Shown in pieces: positions 18,118-30,756 of a DNA stretch of 64,000 nucleotides. The position numbers were made by a program, and so were the translations under genes. The stretch covers positions 21,762,860 through 21,826,859 of the forward strand of contig NC_135244.1 of the NCBI RefSeq assembly GCF_947623445.1, given 5' to 3'. The stretch is from Clavelina lepadiformis (lineage: Eukaryota > Chordata > Ascidiacea > Aplousobranchia > Clavelinidae). The first letter of the stretch is position 1. Every line of letters starts with the position of its first letter. The notes below the pieces were generated by a model that saw only the letters and a program-made list of their open reading frames with translations, made no database searches and was not told where the DNA came from.

Positions 18118-20347
18118 TTAATCGAAAATGCCAGCACTCTCCGTTGAAGAAATACCCTCTTCGTTCTCACAGACATCAACTATACCTAAAAATCGTAAGT
18201 TTACACATTATCACAGGTAAAAATAAATGTAAAAAAGTAAACGAAGATAAATTTCGTTTTTCTACCTCTTTGGTTGACATTTGATAAAACGTCTGTGGTG
18301 AGATAGTTTTTATTTTTTGGTTTGTATTTTTGGGTCCTGCTTGGTCGTGCTACAACTACGACTGTGAGCTTATCAGGAACAGAACTGAGCACCCTTTTCA
18401 CTATTTCGTCTTTTTTAGGCCGGTTAGAAGCACATGACGCACTACGAACAAAAAAGTACACAACCTAAAGGAATAATCAGGAAAGACATAGACACTTCAA
18501 ATTATGTTACACATGTCAACAGACGCTTATTAAAGCACACAGATAGGTTATAAATCAAATAAAGATAAGATAAAATTTTATTGCTCACTATACTCACTAA
18601 CTTGTGCTTGGTCGGAGTGGCATCAAGAGTGGGTAAAACATCATAGGCAAACCCCGGAGTGATTAATGGTTTCACATAATCTGAAACCTCCTTGCAATAA
18701 GTTTCCAATGTGTTTAAAGATGGACTTGGGATTTTAAGAGCGTTGAGAAGTATTTTTGCAGCTTGCACACTGATACCTGCTTGGACAATACCGGTTGCTA
18801 ACTGCACATTGGTCTTGCTCATGTGAACTTCTGGATTGGAAGAAAGTTGCACAAGAGAATCGTATGTTCTATACGACTGGCTTGTGTAAGGACATTTGTC
18901 ACAAATAAGTGTTAGACCTGAGCCTAGGCCCCGGTCCTCTTCACGAACCACCCGAAGTTTCGATTGACATTCAGGTGAATAAGTGTTGTGATTTGTGCAC
19001 ACTTCGTTAAGAATATCCGAGAAACATTTGCAGCTTATGATTCGATTCCCAGAGAAACTTGTAAGTTTTTTAACATCCTGGGATGAATTTTCCCGCAGAT
19101 CTTCCAGTAGCTCTATAGGGCAAGACGAATGAATGTAGGACTGTTGGGATAAGCTCGGACCATCCTTGCCATTTGTAATACAAGCTAGGTCTTCATCTGT
19201 ACAAGAAGTGAATATATATAAGAATATATATTCTTTTAAAAGGCATAAAGTAAAGCTTAGAAGTGCAACATCAGATTGTGTTAGTTGCTATAGCGTAATT
19301 AATTGCTCCCTTCAACTGACAACTACTAACAGCAAATGCAAAAATTACAGGAAAAATTATGTTTAACGTGTATATGGCAGCAACTTAATCCAACATATAT
19401 AGTATATAGCTGTATATATCCAGTATATAGCTAAAACGTAATCCCGGTCAGCCCATTTTGCCACAGCACCATTATACAGAAAAATATCTGAACACAAGGA
19501 TAACTTTCAAGACACAATAGTTTTACATACAATGCTATATGTTAACAATCAGGTGTATCAAATTATTTACATGCTGCACTGTAAATACATACCTTCTGTC
19601 TCTGTGTTATGGCGTATACCATCACTACTCCTGTTGTTATTGATTGTTGCATTTTTCAAATGTTTGCCTTTTCTGCTTTTCCCAAAGTTTTTGAAAATTC
19701 TTGGCATTGCTGTCTTTTTTAAAACTTTTCGACCTGAATAGTTTAGGAACTTAAAATCAGATTCCTCAAAATGTACCTGGAAAGCAAAAACATAACTTAA
19801 AAGCTAAACAGCAAACTTGTTCAAGAACAATTGAATTTACGCTTTACAAGCAAGTTGGAGTTATTTTGGGAACTTGTAAAACTTTTTTGCAAAAAGTATT
19901 CACAGTTAATGACGAAAAATAAACAATACAATACAAATACAGTTAGCAAAAACACTTATATATGTAGTAAAAATTAAAAATAAGGAACAAAAATACAAAG
20001 CAAGAACAGTATACATGTGCATGTTATTCATTTTTCAAAGATTAGCTTATAGGCCTGATTGAAAAGTTTGCTGTTTTTGGTTTTGCTGAGAAATCCAGCG
20101 CACAACAAGATGAAACACTAGCAATTAGCCACACTATAATTCTTGTATGTCTGAAAATATAAGGTTTGACACAAAATAATTGCCTTATAACGTTTACCTC
20201 GCATAATTTACTGTTTTCAGTCGGGCGCCATTTGGGTCGACCACAGTTGATTGCCCACTGTCTTCTGCGAAGCTCGTCTCTGGGAAAGCGATACAGTTTT
20301 GAATTTTTCTGATTGTTGGAACAGTACATAGCAGCACAACACGGCAT
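18118..20347 (-). CDS. THAP-domain protein with Mutator-transposase-like segment (399 aa, 5 exons)
   Basis: Exons: 20198-20347, 19593-19776, 18598-19196, 18266-18464 and 18118-18185; phases match and total 400 codons with the stop. Residues 1-80 are a clear THAP zinc finger, a sequence-specific DNA-binding fold. It has C2CH ligands Cys4, Cys9, Cys49 and His52, the conserved Trp31 and Pro before the third Cys, and AMPRIF at 73-78 in place of the AVPTIF box. A basic linker follows. Residues 130-310 resemble the region before the catalytic core in Mutator-like transposases: paired cysteines (ICDKCPYTSQSY), then a helical block starting NVQLATGIVQAGISVQAAK. The frame then ends after a short basic and acidic tail without the expected DDE catalytic segment. 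It could be a domesticated transposase turned regulator, or a truncated transposon gene with intact splicing. THAP domains are known in P and Kolobok transposases as well as in host proteins. Confidence 0.8.
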
Positions 20348-22372
20348 TTTAAATATTTGATTAGCTCGTTTAGTAGACGAAAATTTTAACAGTCAGTAAA
20401 AGTAGCCTAAATTCAATTTAATAAATTGTACAACATCACATAGGCTAGCATCAACAAGCGCAATGTTTTGCTAGGAGCACACGAACTAACAGGGGAACCA
20501 CCAAAACTAGGTATTTTTTTGATGGCGTCACGTCTGGCGCCATATTGCTTCATGCATACATGATTGCTAAAAACTTTTGTTATTGAATTTTATTATCGAC
20601 ACTCTTACAAATAAATAATATTTTCATTGAACTATTATGTTTTAGCGCTCTTACAGCCATCAAAAATCTGAAATCAAATTGACGAATAAAAAAAGGCAGT
20701 GTTATTAAAATTAACGAAAAGAACAATGTGGCTTTGAGTGAAAACAGCGGAAAGAACTTGGCGGGTAAATTATTTGGATTCATTGCTTTTCGGTTTTCGG
20801 CTCTTGCGTATCATGGAGTAACAAGACAAGTGGCAATAAAATGCAGAAACGCGAGCAAGCGGCAATAGCAGTATCGTACTGTATCATATAACAGGTACTA
20901 TCCTATTTGTGATGTGTGTCATTAGGTAACGTTTTACCGTTAATCCCACTGATGCTTGTGAAATCAAGTTGTGAAGATCAAAGAGAGAGATTTTACTTTA
21001 ACCATTTCCAGTAAAACCGAAAAGCATCATAATACAGTTCCAACATTATCGATTGCGGTGTGGCAGCGAAAGCATCTTGTGATCATCTAGATCAACAATT
21101 GAACCAGTCATGTTTTCAGTGTTTAGTACATCAACTTATTCGAAATAAGAATGGTTAGGAGTAATATGCCTCACTAATTTATGACGAGTGAGAAATTGCG
21201 AACTTGACTTAATGTACATTTCAACTAGCCAGCTTTGTTCCTTACATCTTTTGTACTCCCATATCAGGATTCAGAATCAAGTATTGTGGAATTATTACGT
21301 CATAACATTTTCTCTGTTACCTCATAACTTTTTTTCATTCAGGCCTTAATGTGGGCGTGCAGAAATACAAAAGACAACACTTCTTTACACTAACCTACAC
21401 AACTTGACAACCCCGACTGGAAAGTAGTACGTCGATGACCAGAAATAATACAGGCGCATGACTTTGCCCTTGATTTAAACGGAAGCCTTGGTCCTTTTTT
21501 CCTTTAGATGAGAACATAGTAGCCTATCATTTCTGGCATTTACATGATTTGTGAAAAAATTTTGTTTTAACATTTGAAAATTGTGAAAATCAATCATAAT
21601 TTAGTTCACCATACAGCCATAACCATATGTACAGGGTGCATTCTATGTGAGTTTCGGCATGACCTAGCTAAGCGTCGTAAATTCAATTCACCCAACTAAA
21701 CTAAACTGAAGCAAGAAAAGAAAGGAACTAAAGCAGTTTTGGACGAGAACTCGTGCATGCAAAGACACAACTTTTGGCGTGATGGCATGTGATAAGCCTC
21801 AAATCTTCTTTTTTTTATTATAAATTTATGTGTAAGTGGCCAGTTTTTCTGAAGACTTGAAGATAAAAAAGTTCATCATGCACTCTGATGAATCTCATGC
21901 GTGCAGGTGCCACACATTTTATTAGGAGTTGTGGCATGGAGAAAAATACACGTTTTGTCCAAACCATATTGAAACCATTGCAACTACAAATTCACATTGC
22001 TTTTTGTTATTCTCTTGATTAGATGGCAAATAGCGCAGTCTCTTTTTAAAAATACAGTTGGTATAGCACGTCTTTCTTTTACTCCTGTTGTATGTGAGAC
22101 TGACCTTTGAGGAATGCATCACACAGAGTGCACTCTGCCGAAATGTAATACAAGTTAAGTGCAAGCTATGCAAAACGCCTGGTTGAGTAAAATCACTTGG
22201 GCTAACTGTACAATTAATAATTGCTTATAAATATAGTCAGTTCTCTCAGCTACAAGGTAATGAGCTTTCATTGTAATCGCTATCACAAATACCTGGTATT
22301 TATAGTGATAATTTGACAGACTAAAAATGATAGGAATGCAATGTACATATTTAAGAACTTAATTGTGCTGCA
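20348..22372. other. Divergent intergenic region between THAP and Tantalus-like genes
   Basis: About 2 kb separates two divergently transcribed genes, so it should contain both promoters. I see no TATA box in a convincing place, no further coding sequence and no recognised element. Confidence 0.5.
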
Positions 22373-25300
22373 ATGGAGTCGTCATTCTTTGATACGTCAT
22401 CAACCTTGGAGTATGACTTAGAGCTAGAAGAGTTGATACAGTGTGTAGAAATTGGAAAAAATGCTGTTGATAAAGTATGTGGGTTGTATGTGTTGATAAA
22501 GTTTGAGTTGTTGTATACACCAGCACTACATGAAAACTCATGAAGACTTAACTGCATACATCGCAATTTAATTTTGTCATATCATTGCTTAGTCATACTT
22601 TAAAAACATCATCATAGCACCTGTTTTAATAGGTGTCTGGGAAATGCTACTTTACTTCCAATCACAGTTCTTCATTGAAAGAGGTTCAGTCTGCAAGCAG
22701 AGACCATTTTGATTCACTTACCATGACAACAAATTCAAAATATCTGGAGAAAGATGATGATTGCAATAATCCTAAACGATCGAGACTGACTCATTGCAGT
22801 TTTCCTTTTTCTGAAGATCTTTGCCAGATAAAAGGAGACCTGGATAACAAAGGAAGACCAGAGACATCCACAGAACATTGTGAAATGTCGCTCGTTGCTC
22901 GAAAGCGGAAGAGATTGCTGTTAGATGAGGAAGCGTTGTTTATGGCGGAAGATCCTAGCTGCCAGGAACTGTCACTAGAGGCATCATGTGAACAAGACGA
23001 ACGTTTGCAGCAGAATAGCGCAAAAGAAAATGACCGCGAATTAACATGTAACATTCAAAGCGAAAAAGAAAGTCGGATGATAGATGATGAAGATGGTTTA
23101 TCCAACAGTAGTTCTACTTCTTGTGAGTTTGTTCAGTTTCTGAGGTGTTCTGTTGAGCTTTTAAAAATTACTGATTATAAATATGCAAATTATACTCGAT
23201 TTAGTGACATTTATGACAAATTTTTCCACCTTGTTGCTAGATTTACATCAGTTTTATTTTGTTTCAATTTCTGGTGAAATGTTAAGCTGTTTCTCACCGT
23301 TCATTTACTGTTGATTTTAGTTCAAGATGAAAATGCATTGTCATTGAGATCTGCAACATCAGAAGACGGTCGCGACGGTGATTCTCTTCCTAACCTGGAA
23401 GATTTAACACTACAAGAACAATCGCCTTTGAATGACCTGGCGGCGATGAATACACGGCAGGCTTTAAAGAGAAAAATTATTGAAGGTATGAGCTACGAAA
23501 AATTGTTGTATCCAAATAACATGTGAGATCTTTAAAACCCCGTATTTTGTAAATATTCCGATCTTATATAATATTTGATTTTTTTGACAAGCAAACATGT
23601 TTTTTAAACTTGCATTTAAACATATTTTTTATTCTAAATTCGATGAATATTTCAGGAATACTTAAGTTAAATCAAGCATAGCCTACACACCAGTTTATAA
23701 CATGTACGTCATTTAATTGCCCTTTAGGCAATATTTTTCATCATTTGCGCTGTGCCCACATTACAAATTATCGTTTTTTAGCGGTTGATGCATAAATACT
23801 GTTCATAAGTATATCTGAAGTAAATGTGGGTGTTCTTCATTCTCTGACCTCAGTTTTCATAATCTGGTTCTTTTTAGAGTAAAAATATTCAATTGCACAT
23901 CCAAAACAGAAAACATTTAACAACAAAATTCACAAAGTTGTACTTGTCTGTTTTTCATCTTTATATACAAGATTCTTATTCGCATTTTTATGTCATTTTT
24001 CAGTTGCACTCACACACAGAGTATTTCAAAATTCATGCTTTGTTGATACATTCATAATTTGTATTACATTGGTAAAGGAAATCAAATTCTTTTTTTCATT
24101 TTGCCCAAAGTATTACAAGGAAAACCCAAAACTCAAACACTTCTTCACTTCAGAAATAATGGAAAAGTGACGCATTCTGTTTCTAGTGTATACACAGTCG
24201 CACATAACTCGTACTTGCTGAGGTGTTATTTAAATGATGTTTCGGAAAACTTTAGATGGAAAGAAACCAGAAAATTCTACCCAACAAGAAAATATAATGG
24301 ATCAAAGTATTTCTGAGGTCACAATGGAATCAACGAATGAAGAAAATTCTTCAAAGATGTCAGTGTTGTCAACTTTATGTTGTGCTTTCTATGGTGCCAT
24401 GAATTTGTTTTCTTTTTTGTGTGATTGTTTTTAAGAATTTTGTTTTTTTTAATTTCTTTTTAGGAACCAAAGTACTCACAATTTACGGAAGAGAATACGA
24501 AAAACCCTTCCCCCAGTTAAGGTAACATTGCTAGTAAAATTGTAGATAGCAAAACTTGAAAAGTACAACAATCAATTTAAAATTATCATTCATGTAGACT
24601 GTAGAGTGAAATAATTTGCAATTAATTTAACTTACTTGTCTATCAAACTCATTCAGACAAGACAGACACCATTGGGGTTGCCAAAACCATTGCGCATTAA
24701 GAAAGACAATTTCTCTATTGAGGAAATCTACACGAATAAGAACTACAGCACTCCTGTACCTAAGTTGCTCGAGACGATCTTCGAATATCCCAAAGAGGAA
24801 AAAGATGGTACCACAAGGTACATCAAGCTGAAAATTTTCAGTCGAGTTGTGGTGTGGTGAAAGACACTTATCTACATTAAGAGGATTTATTATAGTTTGT
24901 TCACAATTACCTTAAATTACTAACTTTTTTTTATACACTTCCCCACAAACAATATGTGATAAAAGTGTTATGAGAAGTGGAAAAGTTAAAAGTTAAAGTT
25001 TTTGCTTCGCTTTATCTCGTTGTAGTTTGAAACCGATTTTCTTGAAAATCAATGAAAAATATTTCAGGTTTGCAGAAAAAAGGAAAAAACAGCGTGCGAT
25101 GTATTTTGTTACGAATCCCGCTGAAAGACCTGCTAAGAAAAGGGTAATTTGAAATTTTGCAAGTATTTGGTATTTTAATAGTTATTTAGTCACGAATCGA
25201 GTAAAACTTTTGAGAAAGGTTCCCGTATTTTTAGAAAAAAAAGACCGCAGAGTGTTTCTAAAAAGCCTGTGATCTTAACAACTTCTGTAAACCCGCTTCA

Positions 25301-25538
25301 CTCGGGATTATATTATTTTAGTGATGAAACAATATATCTGTACTAATTTCGTAAGATGATCCAATCATTGCTATAACTCTATAAACTTTCTCTTGGTTAA
25401 TTTCAGAAAAGGAAGAAGTTTAAAAGACGTTCAACCCGCCAGAATAGAATCGACAAAGACGTCGAAACCGATACGAAACTTTTGAGCGTTTTAACAGAAT
25501 TGGATGAACACATGAAACTAAACGGCCTATCACCATGA
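22373..25538 (+). CDS. Tantalus/PRR14-like nuclear protein (428 aa, 8 exons)
   Basis: Exons: 22373-22474, 22633-23122, 23321-23485, 24256-24358, 24464-24521, 24657-24817, 25068-25143 and 25407-25538; total 429 codons with the stop. The N-terminal two thirds is acidic and serine-rich with basic clusters such as RKRKRLL, and looks disordered. Residues 307-427 match the Tantalus domain of Drosophila tantalus and vertebrate PRR14/PRR14L. This shows as LGLPKPLRIKKDNFSIEEIY, then TNKNYSTPVPKLLETIFEYP, the basic FAEKRKKQRAMYF strand, and a C-terminal leucine-rich helix after KRKKFKRRS. Family members act in chromatin or at the nuclear periphery, so a nuclear role is inferred. The fourth exon may be optional: leaving it out and using an acceptor five bases later (exon from 24662) also keeps the frame. 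AATAAA follows at 25678. Confidence 0.85.
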
Positions 25539-25677
25539 CAACAGAAACAGTAAAATATAAACAGATGTTCTTCGTTTATTCTGTTTAAGACTTTCTCTGA
25601 CCTTCACACAACGTCATTTCTTCCCCAAGCACTGCCAAGTGGTCACGTGACAATAATGAAGGCGACTTTTATACAGA

Positions 25678-25683
25678 AATAAA
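25678..25683 (+). terminator. Poly(A) signal of Tantalus-like gene
   Basis: AATAAA lies 140 bases past the stop codon, in the right orientation. Confidence 0.5.
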
Positions 25684-28638
25684 GGAAGCATTATGAGATA
25701 AGTGTTACTCTGAAGTTGTTTGGCGACGAAAACATTAACCTCAGTTTTCTTGCTTCATTCGTATGCAGTTGCGCAATTTTTTTGCTTGATTACTCATTCG
25801 TCGCTTAGAGCAGCGAATAAATTCTGTAATTTGCAAAATACTGGATGAATAATACAGTATTCTTTCGATTATAAAATCGGCGAATTTTTTATTTGTAGCC
25901 ACTTTTACGGTATCGTGTAACTATGTGTTAATTTATTCTTAATAATTATTGACGTGGTGGCCCAAAATCCCAAAATAATGTTGTGCCTAAACCAAACGAA
26001 GATGTTTTTTACATTGTGTGTAAAAGTGGCGACATCTTTAAAACGGAACCGATATTTACATAGTTATCACAAGAATGGTTGCAATCGCTGTATTCACAGC
26101 ATACGTCAATCATTCTGGCCTGTTCGTGACCATCAGTGTTAATTTCATGGGCTCGGCATATAAAACGTAGTCGTTCTTCACATTCGCTTATTGTTACGTT
26201 CATTCCCTTATCACCGAAAATTCTTGCTGTATTTAGTGCCAAGTCATACTACATTTCAGCCTATATCTGAATGCATATTGAATACTTTTCGTTTTGCTTC
26301 CAAGTTCGCTTTTCAAAAGATCACATCTTCTCAGCTTGGTCCGTTTTCTTTTTTCTATTTATTTCGCGGCTTTCTTTCATTTAAATGCTATTGATAGAAC
26401 AAAAAAAAATAATAATAATAATAAAAAAAGAATAAAAAAAGAAAAGAAAAAGAACGAGCAACGATTAAAACACGAAGTTTTCACAAAAAAAGCGAACTGG
26501 CTTGGAACGCTGAAACAACTGTGTTATGTTAACTGACCGTTGCTCGAACATGATCAGACGGTTGCGGTTTATTATTGCACTAACTGAGGAATGATTGTTG
26601 CACTAACGTCTGAGACTTATCGTTGCCCTGGTGATTAATAGTTCGTAACATACCAATACAATAACGTCTGAGTGACATTATATTTAACATATAATAACAT
26701 GTAAATGACATGACTCAACTTCAATGAACGACACTCAGTAAAAAACACATCAGAGAAGGAATGGAGCAAGCATCGAAAAAGACTGAATATCACCAAACTT
26801 ACTAATTTCTACTAATTGAGTTACTACGTAATTTCATTAACCTTTTTCTCTAAATTGATTCTAGGTTCTAGAATATTCCATGGTAGTTGCATGGCTTAAA
26901 AAACTAGGCTAGTGTGATGATTTACTAATAATCACGTCATAATCAACACAGAGCACTGAAATCTGGCAATTGTGACGCTGCAAAGAGCGCTGAGCAGTAA
27001 CGCGCTACAAAACTTAGTTAACCACTTGGTGTTGATAAAGCGCAATTAAGATTGCATTCTGCACACGGTGACTCAGCAGTCAACACCAAAGACAGGGTTG
27101 CCATCGGTCTGGACTCAAAAATAAGGACGAACAGGAAAAAAAAATAACACTACCTTAAGCAGTGCACAACAGGAGAAGACAATCAATGTTCCAATAATGA
27201 AAAAACAGTTTGCCTTCATATGACCTGCATAGATCTGCATACTGCTTTCTTAATAGTGGTTTAATAGGAGGTTTTTTCTTTCAATTGTATTAAAAAAAAA
27301 TGCTTGTAAATGTTGTGTAATTATTGTGCGCTAGTAAGCAAAGTCATAACAGTGCGCTAGAGCGCGGCAAATAAACGCCATAAGCTGTACGCTTCGGTGC
27401 TCTACATGTATTAAGGTGTCACTTGTTGTGCACTTAAGACATTCATGTCGTTTTCATCAAATCATAACTTATAACTTTATATTTATTTCGGTTGAATATC
27501 CGCGTTTTTAATGTTAGGGAAAATGTAGTCTACATCTTCCAAAAGTGTATAGTTGTTTCGTTGTTTGTGTTATTTTGGCCTAAAATTCGTTTTATTTTTG
27601 CCTAAAATTCGCCTAAATTATTTTGTGGCCATGCTAACCTACCATCTTACAGCACAATTCTATTATTGCTATCTTGCATGTTTTAATGCCTTGGGCTTTG
27701 CCACTTATTCCTGTTCGTTAAATGTTCGTGAGCGTGTGCTTCATTGTGCTATAACTACAACGGTTAACATCCTAACTTTCGCTCCGCACAGTTAATGGCA
27801 AAAAAAAAATTATGGTTTGATGAAAATGACAATAAACATCTAAAGTGTCCGACGAAGAAAACCGTAGAAAAGAAACTCCATGATAGGGACTATTTTGCAC
27901 AATGTTTGCTTTACAGCAGCCTCATTTTTATGTTGGCAATAGAACTGTCAACCGCTTCAATCATCTCGCTCAACAATCAGAATGTAACTTATAGCTTGCG
28001 AGTGGCAAGTTTGGAGTGCTTTGTATTACGTCGAAAACTAGTACAATAGACATTTCTCCGTTATCATAAAAGAACGCTTTCTCAGATTTAAAACTACTGG
28101 TATTGTTATAGCTATGTGCGTTAGATGTCATATTTATACCTGCTAAATCGTATGAAAAATTGCTGCTTGATTAAACTGTTTCCTGTGACGTAATTTAATG
28201 GTTTGGTCAAAGTTTGCATATTGGCAGTCTATGCTTTGCGGTTATTCTGGTAACGCTGTTTCCTGGTAGTTTGCGATCCCTGACTGGGCACAAATTTGAT
28301 TAAATCAATGCAATTACCTTCAGCAATAATTCCTTAGTCACGTAGTGTAATAATCGCCTTCAAGACTGGCTTGAATGGCTGCACTTGAAATGCGCAATGG
28401 AGGCAGATAAAGTTAAGTCTGCTAACTAACAGCGCCGCAGCCAAAAGTCAACATAGGCAAAACGCAACCTTTGTGATAATTTCGTCATATCGCGTCTCTT
28501 GGCAAATTACGTAAAAGCTTGTTTTAATCAATGAAACTGATGTTATTTGAAAATAAAACATCAAGTGCTGTGGCAGAGTGTTCAACCACGTTTTGATATT
28601 GAAATCGTTCTATGACAGCTTGGCGGTCAATGAAAAAC
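25684..28638. other. Intergenic, mostly unexplained
   Basis: This holds a cysteine-rich minus-strand frame (listed separately), an A-rich low-complexity tract near 26400-26455, and near 27770-27810 a short fragment of the tandem unit that follows (the words CTTTCGCTCCGCACAGTTAA recur in units 2 and 3). Two adjoining plus-strand frames at 27553-28049 look non-coding. Confidence 0.45.
26009..26257 (-). CDS. Possible terminal exon encoding a short six-cysteine peptide
   Basis: On the minus strand a frame opens after a possible acceptor (AATGTAG) and runs about 80 codons to a stop at 26009. A minus-strand AATAAA lies near 25931, which fits a last exon. The peptide has six cysteines in the order C..C..CC..C..C, including MIDVCCEYSDC after an arginine, which recalls the start of an insulin or IGF A chain. 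The spacings differ from the insulin superfamily (7 instead of about 11 residues between the first pair; 4 and 3 residues after the CC), so membership is doubtful. No upstream exon or signal peptide was found. It may be a chance frame. Confidence 0.2.
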
Positions 28639-30756
28639 TTAAACGTTTTTCTGTCGGTATCTTTCTTCTGAAAAAGAAAAGTTTTGTCTAAGTGGTTTTG
28701 CTTGCAAGGTTACGATTCTTGAGAATAGCAATAACATCGTTATAACATAACATAACATAACGAACAAAATAAAATCGTTCAGCACAGCTAAGCCACAATT
28801 TTTAGACGCAGTGCATCATTTTACGACTCAATAATGAACGATGCTATGACTATCATTACGATTCGGCATCAAGTTTCACTAAAGACGTTACCATTTCAAT
28901 AAAGAATCGTCAGATACAGTTTGAACAGGAATCAAATTCTTTCTACATAGGTTTTAAATTTGTTAGTTTTTATCTTATAATGCTAACTTTTGCCGCTGAA
29001 CGAGAGCGTAACCGTAACGTAAAGTTTTTGACTTGTAGCTTTATTTGGTTTTCCTTCTATAAGAGTTAGCAGCCTGAAATTTGTCGGTGGGACGTGGTTA
29101 CCATGCGGATAGATAGCTCATGCAGATAGTGCAGCTGGAGCTGTGCACGACATGAAAAATTAATGAGACAAACGTTGCTGGAAAACACGAATGTCGCCAA
29201 AAGTACGGAAGTACCGGCTTATGACTTGCCTAAATTAAAATGAATGCGACACGTTTAATTCAAATCCTTGTGACAAAAAAAGTGCGGTTTTCACAATAAA
29301 CTTCGAGCCGAAACAAGACACTTGAGATGACATTCTGCCAAAATTACAGCTGTGTAGATCCCCGTAGGTCATAGTTTTATTCCAACCGCTATTTAAGCGG
29401 GTTTTTAATCAAACAACGCTTTAAACACGTTGACCTAAGCCATCTATCTATCTATTGATACGGGTTCACTTTTAAGGCCCGCGCGCAACAGCAACATCGA
29501 ATATATTCTTGTTTTTATTTCGTTTCATACTTTTGATTGGCATTTAACCGAGCGTCAAGGTCTGTTTTGATTAACGTTACTTTCTACGTGAACAGTCGTC
29601 GTCGTAAACTACGGCGATAAAACACAGCGTAGATAAAAGAGATGGCTACAACCCAGTGAATGAATGGTTTTGTATGGCAACGTCTTTTCAAAATATAAAG
29701 GAATATCGGATTTCCGTTCAATACGGACGTTTGAAATAGGATACGTCTCCAAATTCGAACGTTGTGGCTTATAATTTCTAAGACTATTTTCATTTCTGCT
29801 TGTGGGAATAGCAAAAGGTTTATTGGAAATACGTGAATTTTGCCGCCTTAAACATGTCAATTTTGACTGGTGGAAAACCAAGGTTGATTGTGCAGCATCA
29901 CGTGAGCATAATTACGGTGTTGAGAAAATTAATTTTAACTACAATGTTGCGCAGCACAGGACAAAAATAGAATATTAGGGATTTAGAGAAAAACGAGAAA
30001 ACTAGAGACAAGTTAGAGCAAATTAGAAGAAATTAGACAAACAAATTAGAGAAAAAGTGAATGACTGTTGAAATTGACGACGATGTACTCTACGTATTAG
30101 CTTGATATATTTGTAAGAATAATTGGAAATCAAATTAATACGGCAATTTTATATCAAGCTTAGGCTGAAAACAAAAACGTTGATACGATGATATACCAAT
30201 GATACTGTTGCCTTCGTGTGGTTTTTCTCTGTGTTCGCTTTTAAATTCCTGACGCAAGAAGCGCTAAATAATTTCAGCGCTTTTTGTTTTTCCCTTTCTG
30301 AAACGACTAGGAAAATTGTTTTTGAAAACGATGGTGTCCAGTTGATGCTCGGACAAACAGCGTAATCTCTGTTAAAATACGATCCATCGGTTGTTAGGGA
30401 TGAGTGCACTTATATTGTAAAAGGAAAAAGCTTGTGTGAAGCTCTCAGATTCTAACCTTACTGTCATGCTTCAACGCAAACATATTTACTTTTACTTGAG
30501 ACGTAGATAGAAGCATCCCAGGAATGAAAGCATTTTTAGACGTTTTTTTTTTAATTCACTGTAGACCTTAAACTTTTATCTTCTCGTTCAAGGCCGACAC
30601 AGAAAGTCATTAATTTCGAGGTAAAACGACTTAAAGTGCAAGAATAAGACGATTTATTTTGATTATATTCTGTCCGAAATGTAAAGTTATTTCTTGTTAA
30701 GATACAGAACTGGGATTTGGTGTTTTGCTGTGGGTAGCTGCTAGTTCGTAGTAAGA

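Noticed and set aside
27553-28049. Two adjoining plus-strand frames upstream of tandem unit 1
   Set aside because: They overlap a fragment of the tandem unit's flanking sequence, have odd composition and have no splice partners. Similar short frames recur at 35578 and 43041 as part of the repeat.
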